A stretch of DNA of 64,000 nt, taken from positions 1-64,000 of the forward strand of contig JAUNLG010000006.1 in assembly GCA_030532385.1 (NCBI GenBank). The letters are read 5' to 3'. The notes beneath the pieces are model-generated. The model was not told the DNA's origin and searched no databases. It was given only the letters and a program-made list of their open reading frames with translations. A program made the position numbers and the translations under genes. Source of the stretch: Anaerococcus sp. (GTDB lineage Bacteria > Bacillota > Clostridia > Tissierellales > Peptoniphilaceae). Positions 7,471 through 15,873 of the stretch are shown here, piece by piece. The first letter of the stretch is position 1, and each line of letters opens with the position of its first letter.

Positions 7471-8876
7471 TTTATAGACTCCTCAAGCATCTTATCTGAG
7501 TATCCAAAAAGATAAGTTAGGACAAAGGCTACTGCAGCTGAAATTATTAACATAGTTAAGTAAAGCAAAATATTATCTAAATAAAGTAAGGTTCCTGGTA
7601 TTACCGTCACTGCCATACCATTGCCTGCAAGGTCAAATATTGATGCAAAAAATCCACCTGCTCCTCCTCCTACCATAGCCATTATAAATGGTCTTACAAA
7701 TCGTAAATTTATACCAAAAATGGCAGGTTCTGTTATACCCAAGGCCGCTGATATAGCGGAAGGATAGGCAATTTGTTTAATTTTTTTATCTTTAGTCTTT
7801 ATAGCTACTGCAAGCACTGCTCCTGCTTGGGCAGAGGTAGCAGCTGATAGTAAAGCATTAAAGGCATTTCTTCCTGTATCTGCCAAAAGTTGAACCTCTA
7901 AAAAGTTAAATATGTGGTGGATACCCGTTACAACTATAAGTTGTTGAAATCCTCCTATCAAGATACCTGCAAGGCCTAAGGGTAAATTTAATATCCAATA
8001 GGTTACATCTAAAACAATGACTTCTAAGGCATGAAATATGGGTCCTATGGCAAATAATGATAGGACACTCATAATGGCTAATACCAAGAAAGGTCTAAGT
8101 AATAAATCCAAACTATCAGGTATTAGTCTTGCTAAAGATTTTTCTAATTTTGCTCCTAGAAAGCCAGAAATAAAGGCTGGTAATACTGTTCCTTGATAAC
8201 CTACTACAGGTATAAATCCAAACATTATGATCGGACTGAGGTCTCCACTAGCTACTTGGTAGGCATTAGGTAGGTTTGGGTGAACTAGCATTAGCCCTAG
8301 GACAATACCTATTACACCAGATCCACCAAAAACTCTAAAGGCAGACCATGCTACCAAGGCAGGTAGAAAGGCAAAGGCAGTATCAGTTAGAACCTGAGTC
8401 CACATTAAGAAATTTTCTGAAATATCCTCTACTCCAATAGAGAAAAGTCCCAAGACTTCAGGCCTTGTTATAAGCCCCCTAAGGCCCATAAATAACCCTG
8501 TCGCTACTAAAACGGGAATTATAGGAACAAAAACATCTCCAAAAGTTTTGATAGCTCTTTTTAAAGGATTTTTTTGATTTTTCTCTTTGTTTGCCCTAGC
8601 ACTTTTTTTGATATTATCCATACCAGATTTATTGTCATCTTCAAGATAGGCATCGTAAACCTTGTTAACTCTCCCTGTGCCAAAAATTATTTGAAGCTGG
8701 CCCTTATTTAAAATAGCTCCTTTGGCTCCTAGTACTTCTTGGGCTTTTTTAATGTCAACCTTACCTTCATCAATTGTCTCAATTCTAAATCTTGTAGCAC
8801 AATGTTCTACATGACTTACATTTTCAGGGCCGCCTGCTGCCCTTATAGCTTCTTCGGCTGCTTTTTTATAATCCAT
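7467..8876 (-). CDS. scrA: PTS sucrose-specific IIBC component
   Basis: A 469-aa membrane permease of the glucose-sucrose PTS family that imports and phosphorylates sucrose. The N-terminal EIIB domain holds the phospho-accepting cysteine in EHCATRFRI near residue 26. After a charged linker (residues about 80-105) the multi-span EIIC domain contains the family signature around GITEPAIFGINLRF. There is no EIIA domain at the C terminus, so a IIA protein must come from elsewhere in the genome. It is the first gene of the sucrose operon, with a consensus promoter and a LacI-type operator immediately upstream. Sucrose specificity is inferred from the coupled GH32 hydrolase and family resemblance. 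Confidence 0.92.
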   Translation of the reverse strand: MDYKKAAEEAIRAAGGPENVSHVEHCATRFRIETIDEGKVDIKKAQEVLGAKGAILNKGQLQIIFGTGRVNKVYDAYLEDDNKSGMDNIKKSARANKEKNQKNPLKRAIKTFGDVFVPIIPVLVATGLFMGLRGLITRPEVLGLFSIGVEDISENFLMWTQVLTDTAFAFLPALVAWSAFRVFGGSGVIGIVLGLMLVHPNLPNAYQVASGDLSPIIMFGFIPVVGYQGTVLPAFISGFLGAKLEKSLARLIPDSLDLLLRPFLVLAIMSVLSLFAIGPIFHALEVIVLDVTYWILNLPLGLAGILIGGFQQLIVVTGIHHIFNFLEVQLLADTGRNAFNALLSAATSAQAGAVLAVAIKTKDKKIKQIAYPSAISAALGITEPAIFGINLRFVRPFIMAMVGGGAGGFFASIFDLAGNGMAVTVIPGTLLYLDNILLYLTMLIISAAVAFVLTYLFGYSDKMLEESIN

Positions 8877-8894
8877 ATCTTCTCCTTTAATATT

Positions 8895-8906
8895 GGAACC
8901 GGTTCC
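8895..8906. promoter_or_regulatory. ScrR operator palindrome
   Basis: GGAACCGGTTCC is a perfect 12-bp palindrome with the central CG typical of LacI/GalR-family sites. It lies between the -10 box and the ribosome binding site of scrA, where a bound repressor would block transcription, and is adjacent to the divergent gene for a LacI-family regulator. Confidence 0.85.
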
Positions 8907-8918
8907 GTTGATGGTATC

Positions 8919-8947
8919 AATATATACCCTCTCTGCTAACTTGTCAA
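8919..8947 (-). promoter_or_regulatory. scrAB promoter
   Basis: On the minus strand a perfect TTGACA (8942-8947), a 17-bp spacer and TATATT (8919-8924) form a near-consensus sigma-A promoter. The operator begins 12 bp downstream of the -10 box. Confidence 0.88.
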
Positions 8948-8953
8948 GGGCTT

Positions 8954-8982
8954 TTGAAAACTTTTTCTATTCTTGTTATAAT
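8954..8982 (+). promoter_or_regulatory. Promoter of the sucrose regulator gene
   Basis: TTGAAA (8954-8959), a 17-bp spacer and a perfect TATAAT (8977-8982) lie back-to-back with the scrAB promoter and 28 bp before the regulator start. The operator is outside this promoter, so the regulator may be only weakly autoregulated. Confidence 0.88.
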
Positions 8983-9010
8983 ACTCATATCAAAGTACAG
9001 AGGAGTTTTA

Positions 9011-9979
9011 ATGGCTAACATAAATGATATTGCAAAAAAAACTGGATTTTCTAAATCAACAATCTCAAGATATCTTAACAAGGGGTCTGTAAGTAAGGCT
9101 ACTAGTGATAAAATTAAGGCAGCAATCGATGAATTAGGATATGTTCCAAATAAATTTGCCCAATCACTAAAGTCATCATCGAGTAAGACTATAGGGGTTG
9201 TCATTCCTAATTTCTATGGCTTTAGCAAAAACATGGCCCTTGATGCTATAAATTCTTACCTATCCACAACTGAATACACCATGCTTTTATCATCTTCTAA
9301 CAATAATAGTATAAGAGAAATTGAAATTTTAGAGGAGATGGTTAGGTTAAATGTTGATGGAGTTATCCTTTTTGCATCAAAGATTAGCAGTGAACATAAA
9401 AAGTTCTTTAAAAGTATTGATATCCCCCTTCTTATTTACGGACAAGAAGTTAAAGGTGAGCATTGCATATGTGTAGATGATTATGCTAGTGGAGTTTTGA
9501 TGGGAGATTATATTAAATCTTTAAATCATAAGGAAATATCATATTTGGATGTAGGTTCCTTTGATAAGGCTGTTAGGAAAAGATTTAAGGGCCTATCAGA
9601 TAGTCTTGAAAATTCACCAATAAAGATTAACCATCATCTAGTAAATTTTAAAAAGGAAAAGGCCTATGACAAAATCCTAGAAATTTTTGATAAGGAACAA
9701 GCAAGTTTTTATATAGGAGCTACTGATAATATTGCTTTTGGGATAATAAATGCCCTTACGAGTATGGGAATTAAGATTCCAGAAAATATTTCTGTTGCTG
9801 GATTTGGAGATTATGATATATCCTCTATGGTTGCCCCATCTCTTACCACAGTGCGTTTTCCTTACTCAAGATCTGGCCTAGTTGCTATTGAATATATGCT
9901 TAAACTAATCAGTGGAGAGAGTATAGAAAAAGAAACCCTCCTTAAGGGTTCCTTAATTGTTAGAAATTCTAGTAAATAA
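9011..9979 (+). CDS. scrR: LacI-family sucrose operon repressor
   Basis: A 322-aa transcription factor with an N-terminal LacI helix-turn-helix (ANINDIAKKTGFSKSTISRY, residues 2-21) and hinge, then a periplasmic-binding-like effector domain from about residue 60. The ATG at 9011 is chosen over an upstream in-frame ATG because AGAGGAG precedes it and the HTH begins right there, as usual for LacI proteins. It diverges from scrAB and the GGAACCGGTTCC operator lies between them, so it most likely represses sucrose uptake and hydrolysis until a sugar (phosphate) effector binds. Its stop is only 2 bp from the stop of the convergent fetB gene, leaving no room for separate terminators. Confidence 0.9.
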   Translation: MANINDIAKKTGFSKSTISRYLNKGSVSKATSDKIKAAIDELGYVPNKFAQSLKSSSSKTIGVVIPNFYGFSKNMALDAINSYLSTTEYTMLLSSSNNNSIREIEILEEMVRLNVDGVILFASKISSEHKKFFKSIDIPLLIYGQEVKGEHCICVDDYASGVLMGDYIKSLNHKEISYLDVGSFDKAVRKRFKGLSDSLENSPIKINHHLVNFKKEKAYDKILEIFDKEQASFYIGATDNIAFGIINALTSMGIKIPENISVAGFGDYDISSMVAPSLTTVRFPYSRSGLVAIEYMLKLISGESIEKETLLKGSLIVRNSSK

Positions 9980-9981
9980 GC

Positions 9982-10740
9982 CTAAATTTCTACAAGTTGT
10001 TTTCTATTATTAAAGAACTTCTTGTAGGCAAGAAAGGCTGCCAAAAATGATGAGATAGATGTTGCTGATAAAAGCATAAATGTAACGACAATTTGGTATT
10101 TTACCGCCTCTATTGGAGAAGATCCTGCAAGAATCAATCCTGTCATCATTCCTGGAAGAGATACAATACCCAATGTTTTTGTTGAATCAATAGTAGGTAC
10201 CATACCAGTTCTTATTGAATCTCTAATCAATTCTATAGATGAATCAAGGATTGATCCACCCAAGGCAAGCTTTGTCTCAACTTCTTCTCTCTTATCAGAA
10301 AAATTACTAAGAAGTTGCTTGAAGGTAAGACCTAAAGCTACCATAGAATTTCCAATAATCATTCCGCTGACAGGAATAACTTGGTTTGGTATATAGGTTA
10401 TAACTCCTGACAATATCAAAATCAAAAGAGTTATTATCGATGATATTGATATTGCTATAAAGGATATGGCAAATACATTTTCCATGCCCTTGGCTCTTTT
10501 TGATGCATTCAATGCTGCATTAAAGATCATAAATAAAAGAAGTAGACTTGTAAAAATCGGGTTTTCTAATCCAAAAATATATTCTAAGACAAATCCAACT
10601 ACTAATAATTGGATAACTGCTCTAATTACCCCTATTATCAAATCTTTTTCTAACTTTAATTTCTGCCAATAAGAGAAAAACAAACTTACCAGTATCAAAG
10701 ATGATGATAATAGTAATGATCCTTGACTAATTGTGTTCAT
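9982..10740 (-). CDS. fetB: FetB-type ABC transporter permease
   Basis: A 252-aa integral membrane protein of the UPF0014/FetB family, with about six or seven hydrophobic segments and conserved internal stretches such as VIPVSGMIIGNSMVALG and GIVSLPGMMTGLILAG. In E. coli FetAB exports iron and protects against oxidative stress; the same role here is inferred. It overlaps the end of the ATPase gene by 14 bp, so the two are coupled. It is the last gene of a five-gene minus-strand operon that begins with a flavin reductase. Confidence 0.85.
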   Translation of the reverse strand: MNTISQGSLLLSSSLILVSLFFSYWQKLKLEKDLIIGVIRAVIQLLVVGFVLEYIFGLENPIFTSLLLLFMIFNAALNASKRAKGMENVFAISFIAISISSIITLLILILSGVITYIPNQVIPVSGMIIGNSMVALGLTFKQLLSNFSDKREEVETKLALGGSILDSSIELIRDSIRTGMVPTIDSTKTLGIVSLPGMMTGLILAGSSPIEAVKYQIVVTFMLLSATSISSFLAAFLAYKKFFNNRKQLVEI

Positions 10741-11392
10741 TTCCTACCTCCTTAAATGAAGCTAGTTTTCCATCCTCAACTACCAGTATCTTATTGTACT
10801 CCTTCCTTTCTTCAACATCGTGACTTATGGATAATACCGTAAGTCCATCTTTATTTAGGTCTCTTATAATTTCTCTTACCAAATTTTTATTATCTATATC
10901 CAAGGCTGAGGTAACTTCATCTAAGAGAATAATTTCAGGTAAAAAGATCAAAGACCTTATTAGGGAGATTCTTTGTCTTTCTCCCCCTGACAAATCATCT
11001 ACATCCTTATCTAGAAATTTAGTGGACATTTTAAAACGGTCAAATAAATAATCTACTCTTTTCTTATCTACTTCTAAGTTTCTAAGCTTATATAGATAGG
11101 AAATATTTTCACTCACCTTTTTGCCAAATAGGTAAGAAGATTGGGAAGAATAGAGTATATCTTTTCGCAAGTCTTCTGGTTTATATTCTAGATAATCCCT
11201 ATCCTTATAAATAATCTTACCAGAGCTAGGACTTATTAGATTGCAAGCCAATCTTAAAAGAGTACTCTTTCCACTTCCTGACGGTCCCTTTATAGAAATA
11301 TAATCTCCTTTTTTTACTTCGAAGGACATATCTTTTATTATCTTCTTATCCTCGGTTTCAAAGGATACCCTGTCAAATTCAAAAAAACTCAC
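10727..11392 (-). CDS. fetA: FetA-type ABC transporter ATPase
   Basis: A 221-aa ABC ATPase partner of the FetB permease. Walker A is GPSGSGKST near residue 36, the signature is DLSGGERQR, and Walker B is IILLDEVTSALD. The start is GTG: an ATG two bases away in another frame leads straight to TGA, while AAAGGAG sits 5 bp before the GTG. Short length and adjacency to a UPF0014 permease separate it from generic ATPases. It follows trmO by 24 bp in the same operon. Confidence 0.85.
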   Translation of the reverse strand: MSFFEFDRVSFETEDKKIIKDMSFEVKKGDYISIKGPSGSGKSTLLRLACNLISPSSGKIIYKDRDYLEYKPEDLRKDILYSSQSSYLFGKKVSENISYLYKLRNLEVDKKRVDYLFDRFKMSTKFLDKDVDDLSGGERQRISLIRSLIFLPEIILLDEVTSALDIDNKNLVREIIRDLNKDGLTVLSISHDVEERKEYNKILVVEDGKLASFKEVGNEHN

Positions 11393-11416
11393 ATTTACTC
11401 CTTTAGAAAATCCTTA

Positions 11417-11806
11417 CTAATCAACAGAAATTTTTATATCTAGAAGCATTGATTCATCAAGGGCTTCTAATCCATTTACCTGTAAAACATTGTCTTTAAT
11501 AGCAAGAATTTCACATTTTGATACTAATATAGGATTTGGCCTATGAGGAGACCTGATAGAAAAAACTCCCCTTTCTTCTTTTTTTATAAAGTGTCCCCCT
11601 TTGGAGACTAAAAAATCCCTATCAGCTTCATCTGCCCAATAGAGTACTAGGATTTTATCTCCTTTTTTTAAGCCAATTAGCCCATCTTCATATTCTTTAA
11701 AAACTTCTATAATTGATTCTACATCCTCCCTACCTTGGGTTGGTGGTTTGTTAATTCTTTTCCTATCATAGGGAGAGTGAATTATACCTATATTTTTAAA
11801 TTTCAT
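11417..11806 (-). CDS. trmO: TrmO-type tRNA (N6-threonylcarbamoyladenosine-37) methyltransferase
   Basis: A 129-aa protein of the TsaA/YaeB/TrmO family, SAM-dependent enzymes that methylate t6A37 of some threonine tRNAs. The family signature RSPHRPNPI is at about residues 86-94. It holds only the core beta-barrel domain, shorter than the E. coli enzyme, as in many bacterial and archaeal homologues. It lies 8 bp after the MTA/SAH nucleosidase gene, which is apt because methylation yields S-adenosylhomocysteine. Archaeal-type homologues of this size are often poorly characterised, so the exact substrate is less sure than the family. Confidence 0.8.
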   Translation of the reverse strand: MKFKNIGIIHSPYDRKRINKPPTQGREDVESIIEVFKEYEDGLIGLKKGDKILVLYWADEADRDFLVSKGGHFIKKEERGVFSIRSPHRPNPILVSKCEILAIKDNVLQVNGLEALDESMLLDIKISVD

Positions 11807-11814
11807 ATTTACTC

Positions 11815-12498
11815 CTATATAATCTCCTCTTTTAGTATCTGTTCAACTATATTTATACACATATCAGCAGCCTTTCCTGACTTTTCTTCATATTCTCCTG
11901 CCCCACCTGTTAGGGAGTCAGATACTATCTTTATAATTAGATTAGGTTTTTGGTTTAAATCACTAATTAAAACAACTGCTGCTGCTTCCATATCGCAAAT
12001 ATCAGCTCCAAATTCCTTAGCCAAGCTTAACTTTGCTTCTCTACTATCAATGAATTTATCCCCACTAGCACAAGTAAAGACGGGAATATCTTCATACATT
12101 TCCTTAACCTTGTCCATAATTGCCTTATTTGTCCTTAGATAGATATCAGGATATTGGGCATACCTTCCTTTTTCTATCTTATCTATAGCAGATATATCCA
12201 TATCATAGTGAACAACCTTATCTACAAAACATATATCCTCAACTTCCAAATCTTCTCTTAGTCCTCCTACCACACCAAAGTTTATTAGTAGGTCAATATC
12301 ATAAGTATCAAAGAGCATCTGAGCTCCACCAGCTGCTCTAATTTCTCCTTCTTTTGTGTGGACAAAGTAAAGATTATAATCCTCTGTTTTCACTTTATAT
12401 ACATCAAATCCTTTGACGTGATCACGAATTATCTTATCCTTATACTTTTTTGTAACTGCATCAAGCTCTACTGCTACTAAAAGTCCAATATTTTTCAT
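11815..12498 (-). CDS. mtnN: 5'-methylthioadenosine/S-adenosylhomocysteine nucleosidase
   Basis: A 227-aa member of the PNP/UDP phosphorylase family that most resembles MTA/SAH nucleosidase, which splits these inhibitory by-products of SAM use to adenine and a thioribose or ribosyl-homocysteine. The glycine-rich INFGVVGGL (residues about 71-79) and the ribose-binding region DICDMEAAAV (residues about 165-174) are visible, as is a late SDSLTGGAGE, where an Asp like the catalytic one of MtnN sits. It lies between the flavin reductase and trmO with 9- and 8-bp gaps. A related purine nucleoside phosphorylase role cannot be excluded. Confidence 0.75.
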   Translation of the reverse strand: MKNIGLLVAVELDAVTKKYKDKIIRDHVKGFDVYKVKTEDYNLYFVHTKEGEIRAAGGAQMLFDTYDIDLLINFGVVGGLREDLEVEDICFVDKVVHYDMDISAIDKIEKGRYAQYPDIYLRTNKAIMDKVKEMYEDIPVFTCASGDKFIDSREAKLSLAKEFGADICDMEAAAVVLISDLNQKPNLIIKIVSDSLTGGAGEYEEKSGKAADMCINIVEQILKEEII

Positions 12499-12507
12499 CT
12501 ATCCTCC

Positions 12508-13041
12508 TTATTGTTCTATTATATCCATAAGCTCACCTACAAATACATAATGACCTTGCCATCCTCCCTTATAGTCAGGAAAGGCCATGGGTTTTGCCTT
12601 ATAATAATCCTTTATTTCCTGCCTTAATCCTTCATCTTCAAATTGACCTTGATAAAGTTTTTTAAGCAAAAGACTAAGGGAAGCTTCCTTATATCCTACG
12701 CTTTTTGCAAATTTAATCGGGGTTAAGCCCGCATTTATGGCCTTATCCTTCTCATCTTTTCCAGAATGAGATCCCATGTAAGAGAGGATTTTTTTATCCT
12801 TAGGGTCAAAGAAAGATAGGGTAAAGTAGTCATTTTCTCTAAGGTATTTACTGGTGTAGCGATCTGGGTGAACATAGATTGTAAATGTAATCCTAGGTTT
12901 TAAGGAAGAATTATTCCAAATTGTCCCAATAGATCCCCAGCCAATTGTACAGCCATTAAAATCATCTAGCTTGCCAGCACTTACCAGAGCCCAGTCTCGG
13001 TTAAATACATCATAGCCTTTAAATATTTGATCGAATTTCAT
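12508..13041 (-). CDS. Flavin reductase-like FMN-binding split-barrel protein
   Basis: A 177-aa protein of the flavin-reductase-like split-barrel family. The stretch KPRITFTIYVHPDRYTSKYL and the following NDYFTLSFF are typical of the FMN-binding half-barrel. Such proteins reduce flavins with NAD(P)H or bind FMN as small reductases. It is the first gene of the operon leading to fetAB, and its supply of reduced flavin could release or reduce iron, which would link it with FetAB; that link is inference only. The ribosome binding site AAGGAGG precedes the start closely. Confidence 0.75.
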   Translation of the reverse strand: MKFDQIFKGYDVFNRDWALVSAGKLDDFNGCTIGWGSIGTIWNNSSLKPRITFTIYVHPDRYTSKYLRENDYFTLSFFDPKDKKILSYMGSHSGKDEKDKAINAGLTPIKFAKSVGYKEASLSLLLKKLYQGQFEDEGLRQEIKDYYKAKPMAFPDYKGGWQGHYVFVGELMDIIEQ

Positions 13042-13072
13042 AAATCCTCCTTTATATCTTTATTCTACCATA

Positions 13073-13107
13073 AGAAAAAATAAGGGCTCTTATTAAGATA
13101 CCCTTAT
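13073..13107 (-). terminator. Terminator of the two-component/ABC cassette
   Basis: ATAAGGG (13080-13086) pairs with CCCTTAT (13101-13107) and a run of T follows on the minus strand. The last bases of the kinase gene lie in the stem. Confidence 0.65.
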
Positions 13108-14003
13108 CTATCCTTATCAAAATAAATTATTATTGAAAAAAAGCCATCTTCCACCCTAGCTTCTATCCTAGCTTCTAATTTTTCGGCCAAGCCCTTGGCT
13201 ATAGCAAGACCCAAACCTGTTGAAGATTCATTCCTAGACCTTGATGCCTTATAAAATTCTTTAAAAACTTGGTCACTTCTTATAGTAGACCCCTCCTTTA
13301 TTTTGTTTTTGCTTATAAAAACTATTTTATCTCCCTCATCCTTTAATGATATTTGGAGGGGATTTTCTCCGTGAACTAGGATATTTCTGTAGATATTTTG
13401 AAAGATTCTCTCTAGGCCATCTCTGTTTGATCTTATTTTCATCTCCTTTTCTTCTATGCTTATATTAGGCTCTATTAATTTAAATTTAAAATCTTGATAA
13501 AAATTTAGCAAGGTTTCAAGACAAACCTTTCTAACATCTACTACTTCCATATCCAACTTATAAGCTTCTTCTTGAACTTTAACATAGGTAAATAATTGGT
13601 CAAGGATTTTATTTAAACTAAGAATACGATTTTTCATTATCCTTAAGTATCTTTCCATCTCTTCTCCATCTTGGCTGAAGCTTAACAGCTGTAGGTAGCC
13701 ATCCAAGGAGGTAAGCGGAGTTCTTATATCATGGGATAGGCCAGTTATTGTTTTTTGAATAGATTCTTTATTTATCCTAAAGAGTTTCTCTTTTTGATGA
13801 AAATCAAGTAAAAATTTATTGATTGTCTGGCTAAGTCTTACTAGGCAAGCAAGGTTTAAATCAGTTGATACCTGCATCAATGTCCTATTTTCAACAATAA
13901 ACACCAGTTGATCACTTATAGCTTTTACTTCTCTAATAATTAGAAAATTAAAACTTAATGATAGACCTAAGAGAATCAATAAGAGTATTAGTATAATTTT
14001 CAT
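13104..14003 (-). CDS. Sensor histidine kinase
   Basis: A 299-aa histidine kinase with a single N-terminal hydrophobic helix (residues about 3-25) and almost no extracellular domain, so it likely senses at the membrane or through the adjacent transporter. The phospho-accepting histidine is in TGLSHDIRTPLTSLDG near residue 95, an N-box-like region is around RIFQNIYRNILVHG, and the ATP lid motif is STGLGLAIAKGLAEKL. It is the last gene of a regulator-ATPase-permease-kinase cassette, an order seen in antimicrobial-peptide-sensing systems of Firmicutes. The inducing compound is unknown. Confidence 0.88.
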   Translation of the reverse strand: MKIILILLLILLGLSLSFNFLIIREVKAISDQLVFIVENRTLMQVSTDLNLACLVRLSQTINKFLLDFHQKEKLFRINKESIQKTITGLSHDIRTPLTSLDGYLQLLSFSQDGEEMERYLRIMKNRILSLNKILDQLFTYVKVQEEAYKLDMEVVDVRKVCLETLLNFYQDFKFKLIEPNISIEEKEMKIRSNRDGLERIFQNIYRNILVHGENPLQISLKDEGDKIVFISKNKIKEGSTIRSDQVFKEFYKASRSRNESSTGLGLAIAKGLAEKLEARIEARVEDGFFSIIIYFDKDR

Positions 14004-14018
14004 CCTGACCTTTCCTTC

Positions 14019-14861
14019 CTAAATGTCTTTTTTCTTTATTATAACAGATGCAAGGCTTAAAGCTAAAATTCCTATTATAAGTGCCACAAGGCTTGCCCTA
14101 AGTAAGTCAGCATTGGTAGAATTTATACCTATATTCGTAATATTTCCTATGTTTATAAAGTTTGATATTGTAAAATCTTCACCTATTTTAAATATTAGAC
14201 CTATCAATTTATTTACCAATCCAACTAACAGATTAAAGAAAATCATGGCATATAGGAGGCTAGCTAATAAACTTGTTGCAAGAGACCTAGTTATACTAGC
14301 AACCAATAGAATCACTGATAAAAATGAAAGGTGGGATAGGAGTTGAACAAATAGGATTTTAATTAGACTTCTATAATCATCTATCTTAAACATTCCATCA
14401 TTTATCATAGGTGTAAGCACAGTTAGGATTAGGGCTGATAGTATGAAAGTAATAATAGTATATACTCCTGCAACTAAGAAGGTTGAGATAATATATTTTT
14501 TCTTATTATCCCCAATTCCAATAAAGTTTTTTATGTAGCCATGGGTGTAAGGGCCAGTAAAAAACAAGGATGCGAATATAATCATAAATATTATATAATT
14601 TTTTTGACTAAAGGAAGAAACAATAAAATCTCCCCCATCATTACCTAACTCTTCAAGTCCCTGGGTACTTATATCTATACTAACTTCACCTTGACCTTGG
14701 CCAAGGTCCTCTTCTTGCTTGACATTTTCACTTATATTTTTACTAGCAAAATGAACTATACCAAGGGTTAAAAGGGATGTTAATACCACTGCTAATAGAA
14801 TTAAAAAACTTGATCTAGACTTAAATATCCTCATTCTCTCCATTCTAACTAAATTTAACAT
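14019..14861 (-). CDS. ABC-2 type transporter permease
   Basis: A 280-aa membrane protein with an N-terminal helix (residues about 16-38), an extracellular stretch rich in acidic residues and Gln/Gly to about residue 85, and five further hydrophobic segments. This is the layout of ABC-2 permeases of the lantibiotic-immunity or bacitracin-export type. It sits between the ATPase (9-bp gap) and the kinase (15-bp gap). Export of an antimicrobial peptide or a lipid-linked toxic compound is inferred from context. Confidence 0.8.
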   Translation of the reverse strand: MLNLVRMERMRIFKSRSSFLILLAVVLTSLLTLGIVHFASKNISENVKQEEDLGQGQGEVSIDISTQGLEELGNDGGDFIVSSFSQKNYIIFMIIFASLFFTGPYTHGYIKNFIGIGDNKKKYIISTFLVAGVYTIITFILSALILTVLTPMINDGMFKIDDYRSLIKILFVQLLSHLSFLSVILLVASITRSLATSLLASLLYAMIFFNLLVGLVNKLIGLIFKIGEDFTISNFINIGNITNIGINSTNADLLRASLVALIIGILALSLASVIIKKKDI

Positions 14862-14870
14862 GATTTCCTC

Positions 14871-15770
14871 CTATTTATCCAATAAATTCATGTAATATTC
14901 TTCTAATGATTCTCTTTTGACAGTCATATCTAAGATTTTAATCTTACTATCATTTAATATCGTCAGTAATTCGTTGATCCTATCTTGGTTTTTATAAATA
15001 TAGAAGGTATTTTTATCTATTAGTTTGTAAGTATCAATTCCATTTTCTTCAAAGACCAGGCAAGTTTTCCTAGGGTCATCTGTCATCAATTCAATTCTTT
15101 CCTTGTTTTGCTCATCTAGTTCTTCCTTAGTAAAATTAGCTACAAGTTTTCCCCTATCAATTATGGCAAAATTTGTAGCCACCCTTGCTAGCTCATCTAG
15201 GATGTGGCTAGATATAAGAAAAGTCATATTTTTTTCCTTATTTAATCGCTCGATTATGGTTCTAATATCTATTATTCCTTGAGGATCTAGGCCATTTATA
15301 GGTTCATCTAATACTAAAATGTCAGGTTCACCAACAAGGGCTATGGCAATTCCTAACCTTTGTCTCATTCCAAGAGAAAAGTCCTTTACCTTTTTCTTTC
15401 CTGTATTTGATAAACCCAAAAGTTCAAGCAGGTCAAAAACATACTTATCTCCTCTTATCCCACAAGACTTTCCCTTTAGTAAAAGGTGGTCGTAGGCTGT
15501 CATTGATGGATAGGTTCCGGTATTTTCGATGAGGGCTGAAATCCTAGTTTGAGCTTGGGCATTTGTCCTATCATAACCAAATATCTTATAATCTCCACTA
15601 CTTGGTCGTGCTAAGTTTGATATTATCTTCATAAAAGTTGTTTTCCCAGCACCATTTTTTCCTATTAATCCATAAATATCACCCTGGTTGATAGTTAAGG
15701 ATAGGTTGTCAACTGCCTTATAAGTTCCATACTCTTTAGTTAAATTTAGGGTTTGAATTATTGGTATCAT
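14871..15770 (-). CDS. ABC transporter ATPase (BcrA/lantibiotic-immunity type)
   Basis: A 299-aa ATPase: Walker A GKNGAGKTT near residue 41, signature FSLGMRQRLGIA, Walker B ILVLDEPINGLD, and a C-terminal extension (residues about 215-299) typical of the BcrA/DrrA group that pairs with ABC-2 permeases. The start at 15768-15770 is preferred over an ATG 12 codons upstream because AGAGGT lies just before it and the fold starts there. A 36-bp inverted repeat lies upstream and could be the site for the cognate response regulator. Confidence 0.88.
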   Translation of the reverse strand: MIPIIQTLNLTKEYGTYKAVDNLSLTINQGDIYGLIGKNGAGKTTFMKIISNLARPSSGDYKIFGYDRTNAQAQTRISALIENTGTYPSMTAYDHLLLKGKSCGIRGDKYVFDLLELLGLSNTGKKKVKDFSLGMRQRLGIAIALVGEPDILVLDEPINGLDPQGIIDIRTIIERLNKEKNMTFLISSHILDELARVATNFAIIDRGKLVANFTKEELDEQNKERIELMTDDPRKTCLVFEENGIDTYKLIDKNTFYIYKNQDRINELLTILNDSKIKILDMTVKRESLEEYYMNLLDK

Positions 15771-15806
15771 CTTCTTACCTCTCTTTCTAATATAAGGATA
15801 AAACAA

Positions 15807-15842
15807 ATTTCTTTATAAAGTCTTAACAAAGTATAAAGAAAT
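15807..15842. promoter_or_regulatory. Inverted repeat upstream of the ABC exporter, candidate response-regulator site
   Basis: ATTTCTTTATA (15807-15817) and TATAAAGAAAT (15832-15842) form a perfect 11-bp inverted repeat separated by 14 bp. It sits 37-72 bp upstream of the ATPase start, between the regulator gene and the transporter genes. Confidence 0.5.
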
Positions 15843-15848
15843 CATAAA

Positions 15849-15873
15849 GAAAAAAGCCCATCATAGACGGACT
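15849..15873 (-). terminator. Weak terminator after the response regulator gene
   Basis: A short stem of five pairs (AGTCC with GGGCT, one G-U pair) is followed on the minus strand by TTTTTTCTTT and overlaps the regulator stop codon. It could separate regulator expression from that of the exporter. Confidence 0.45.
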
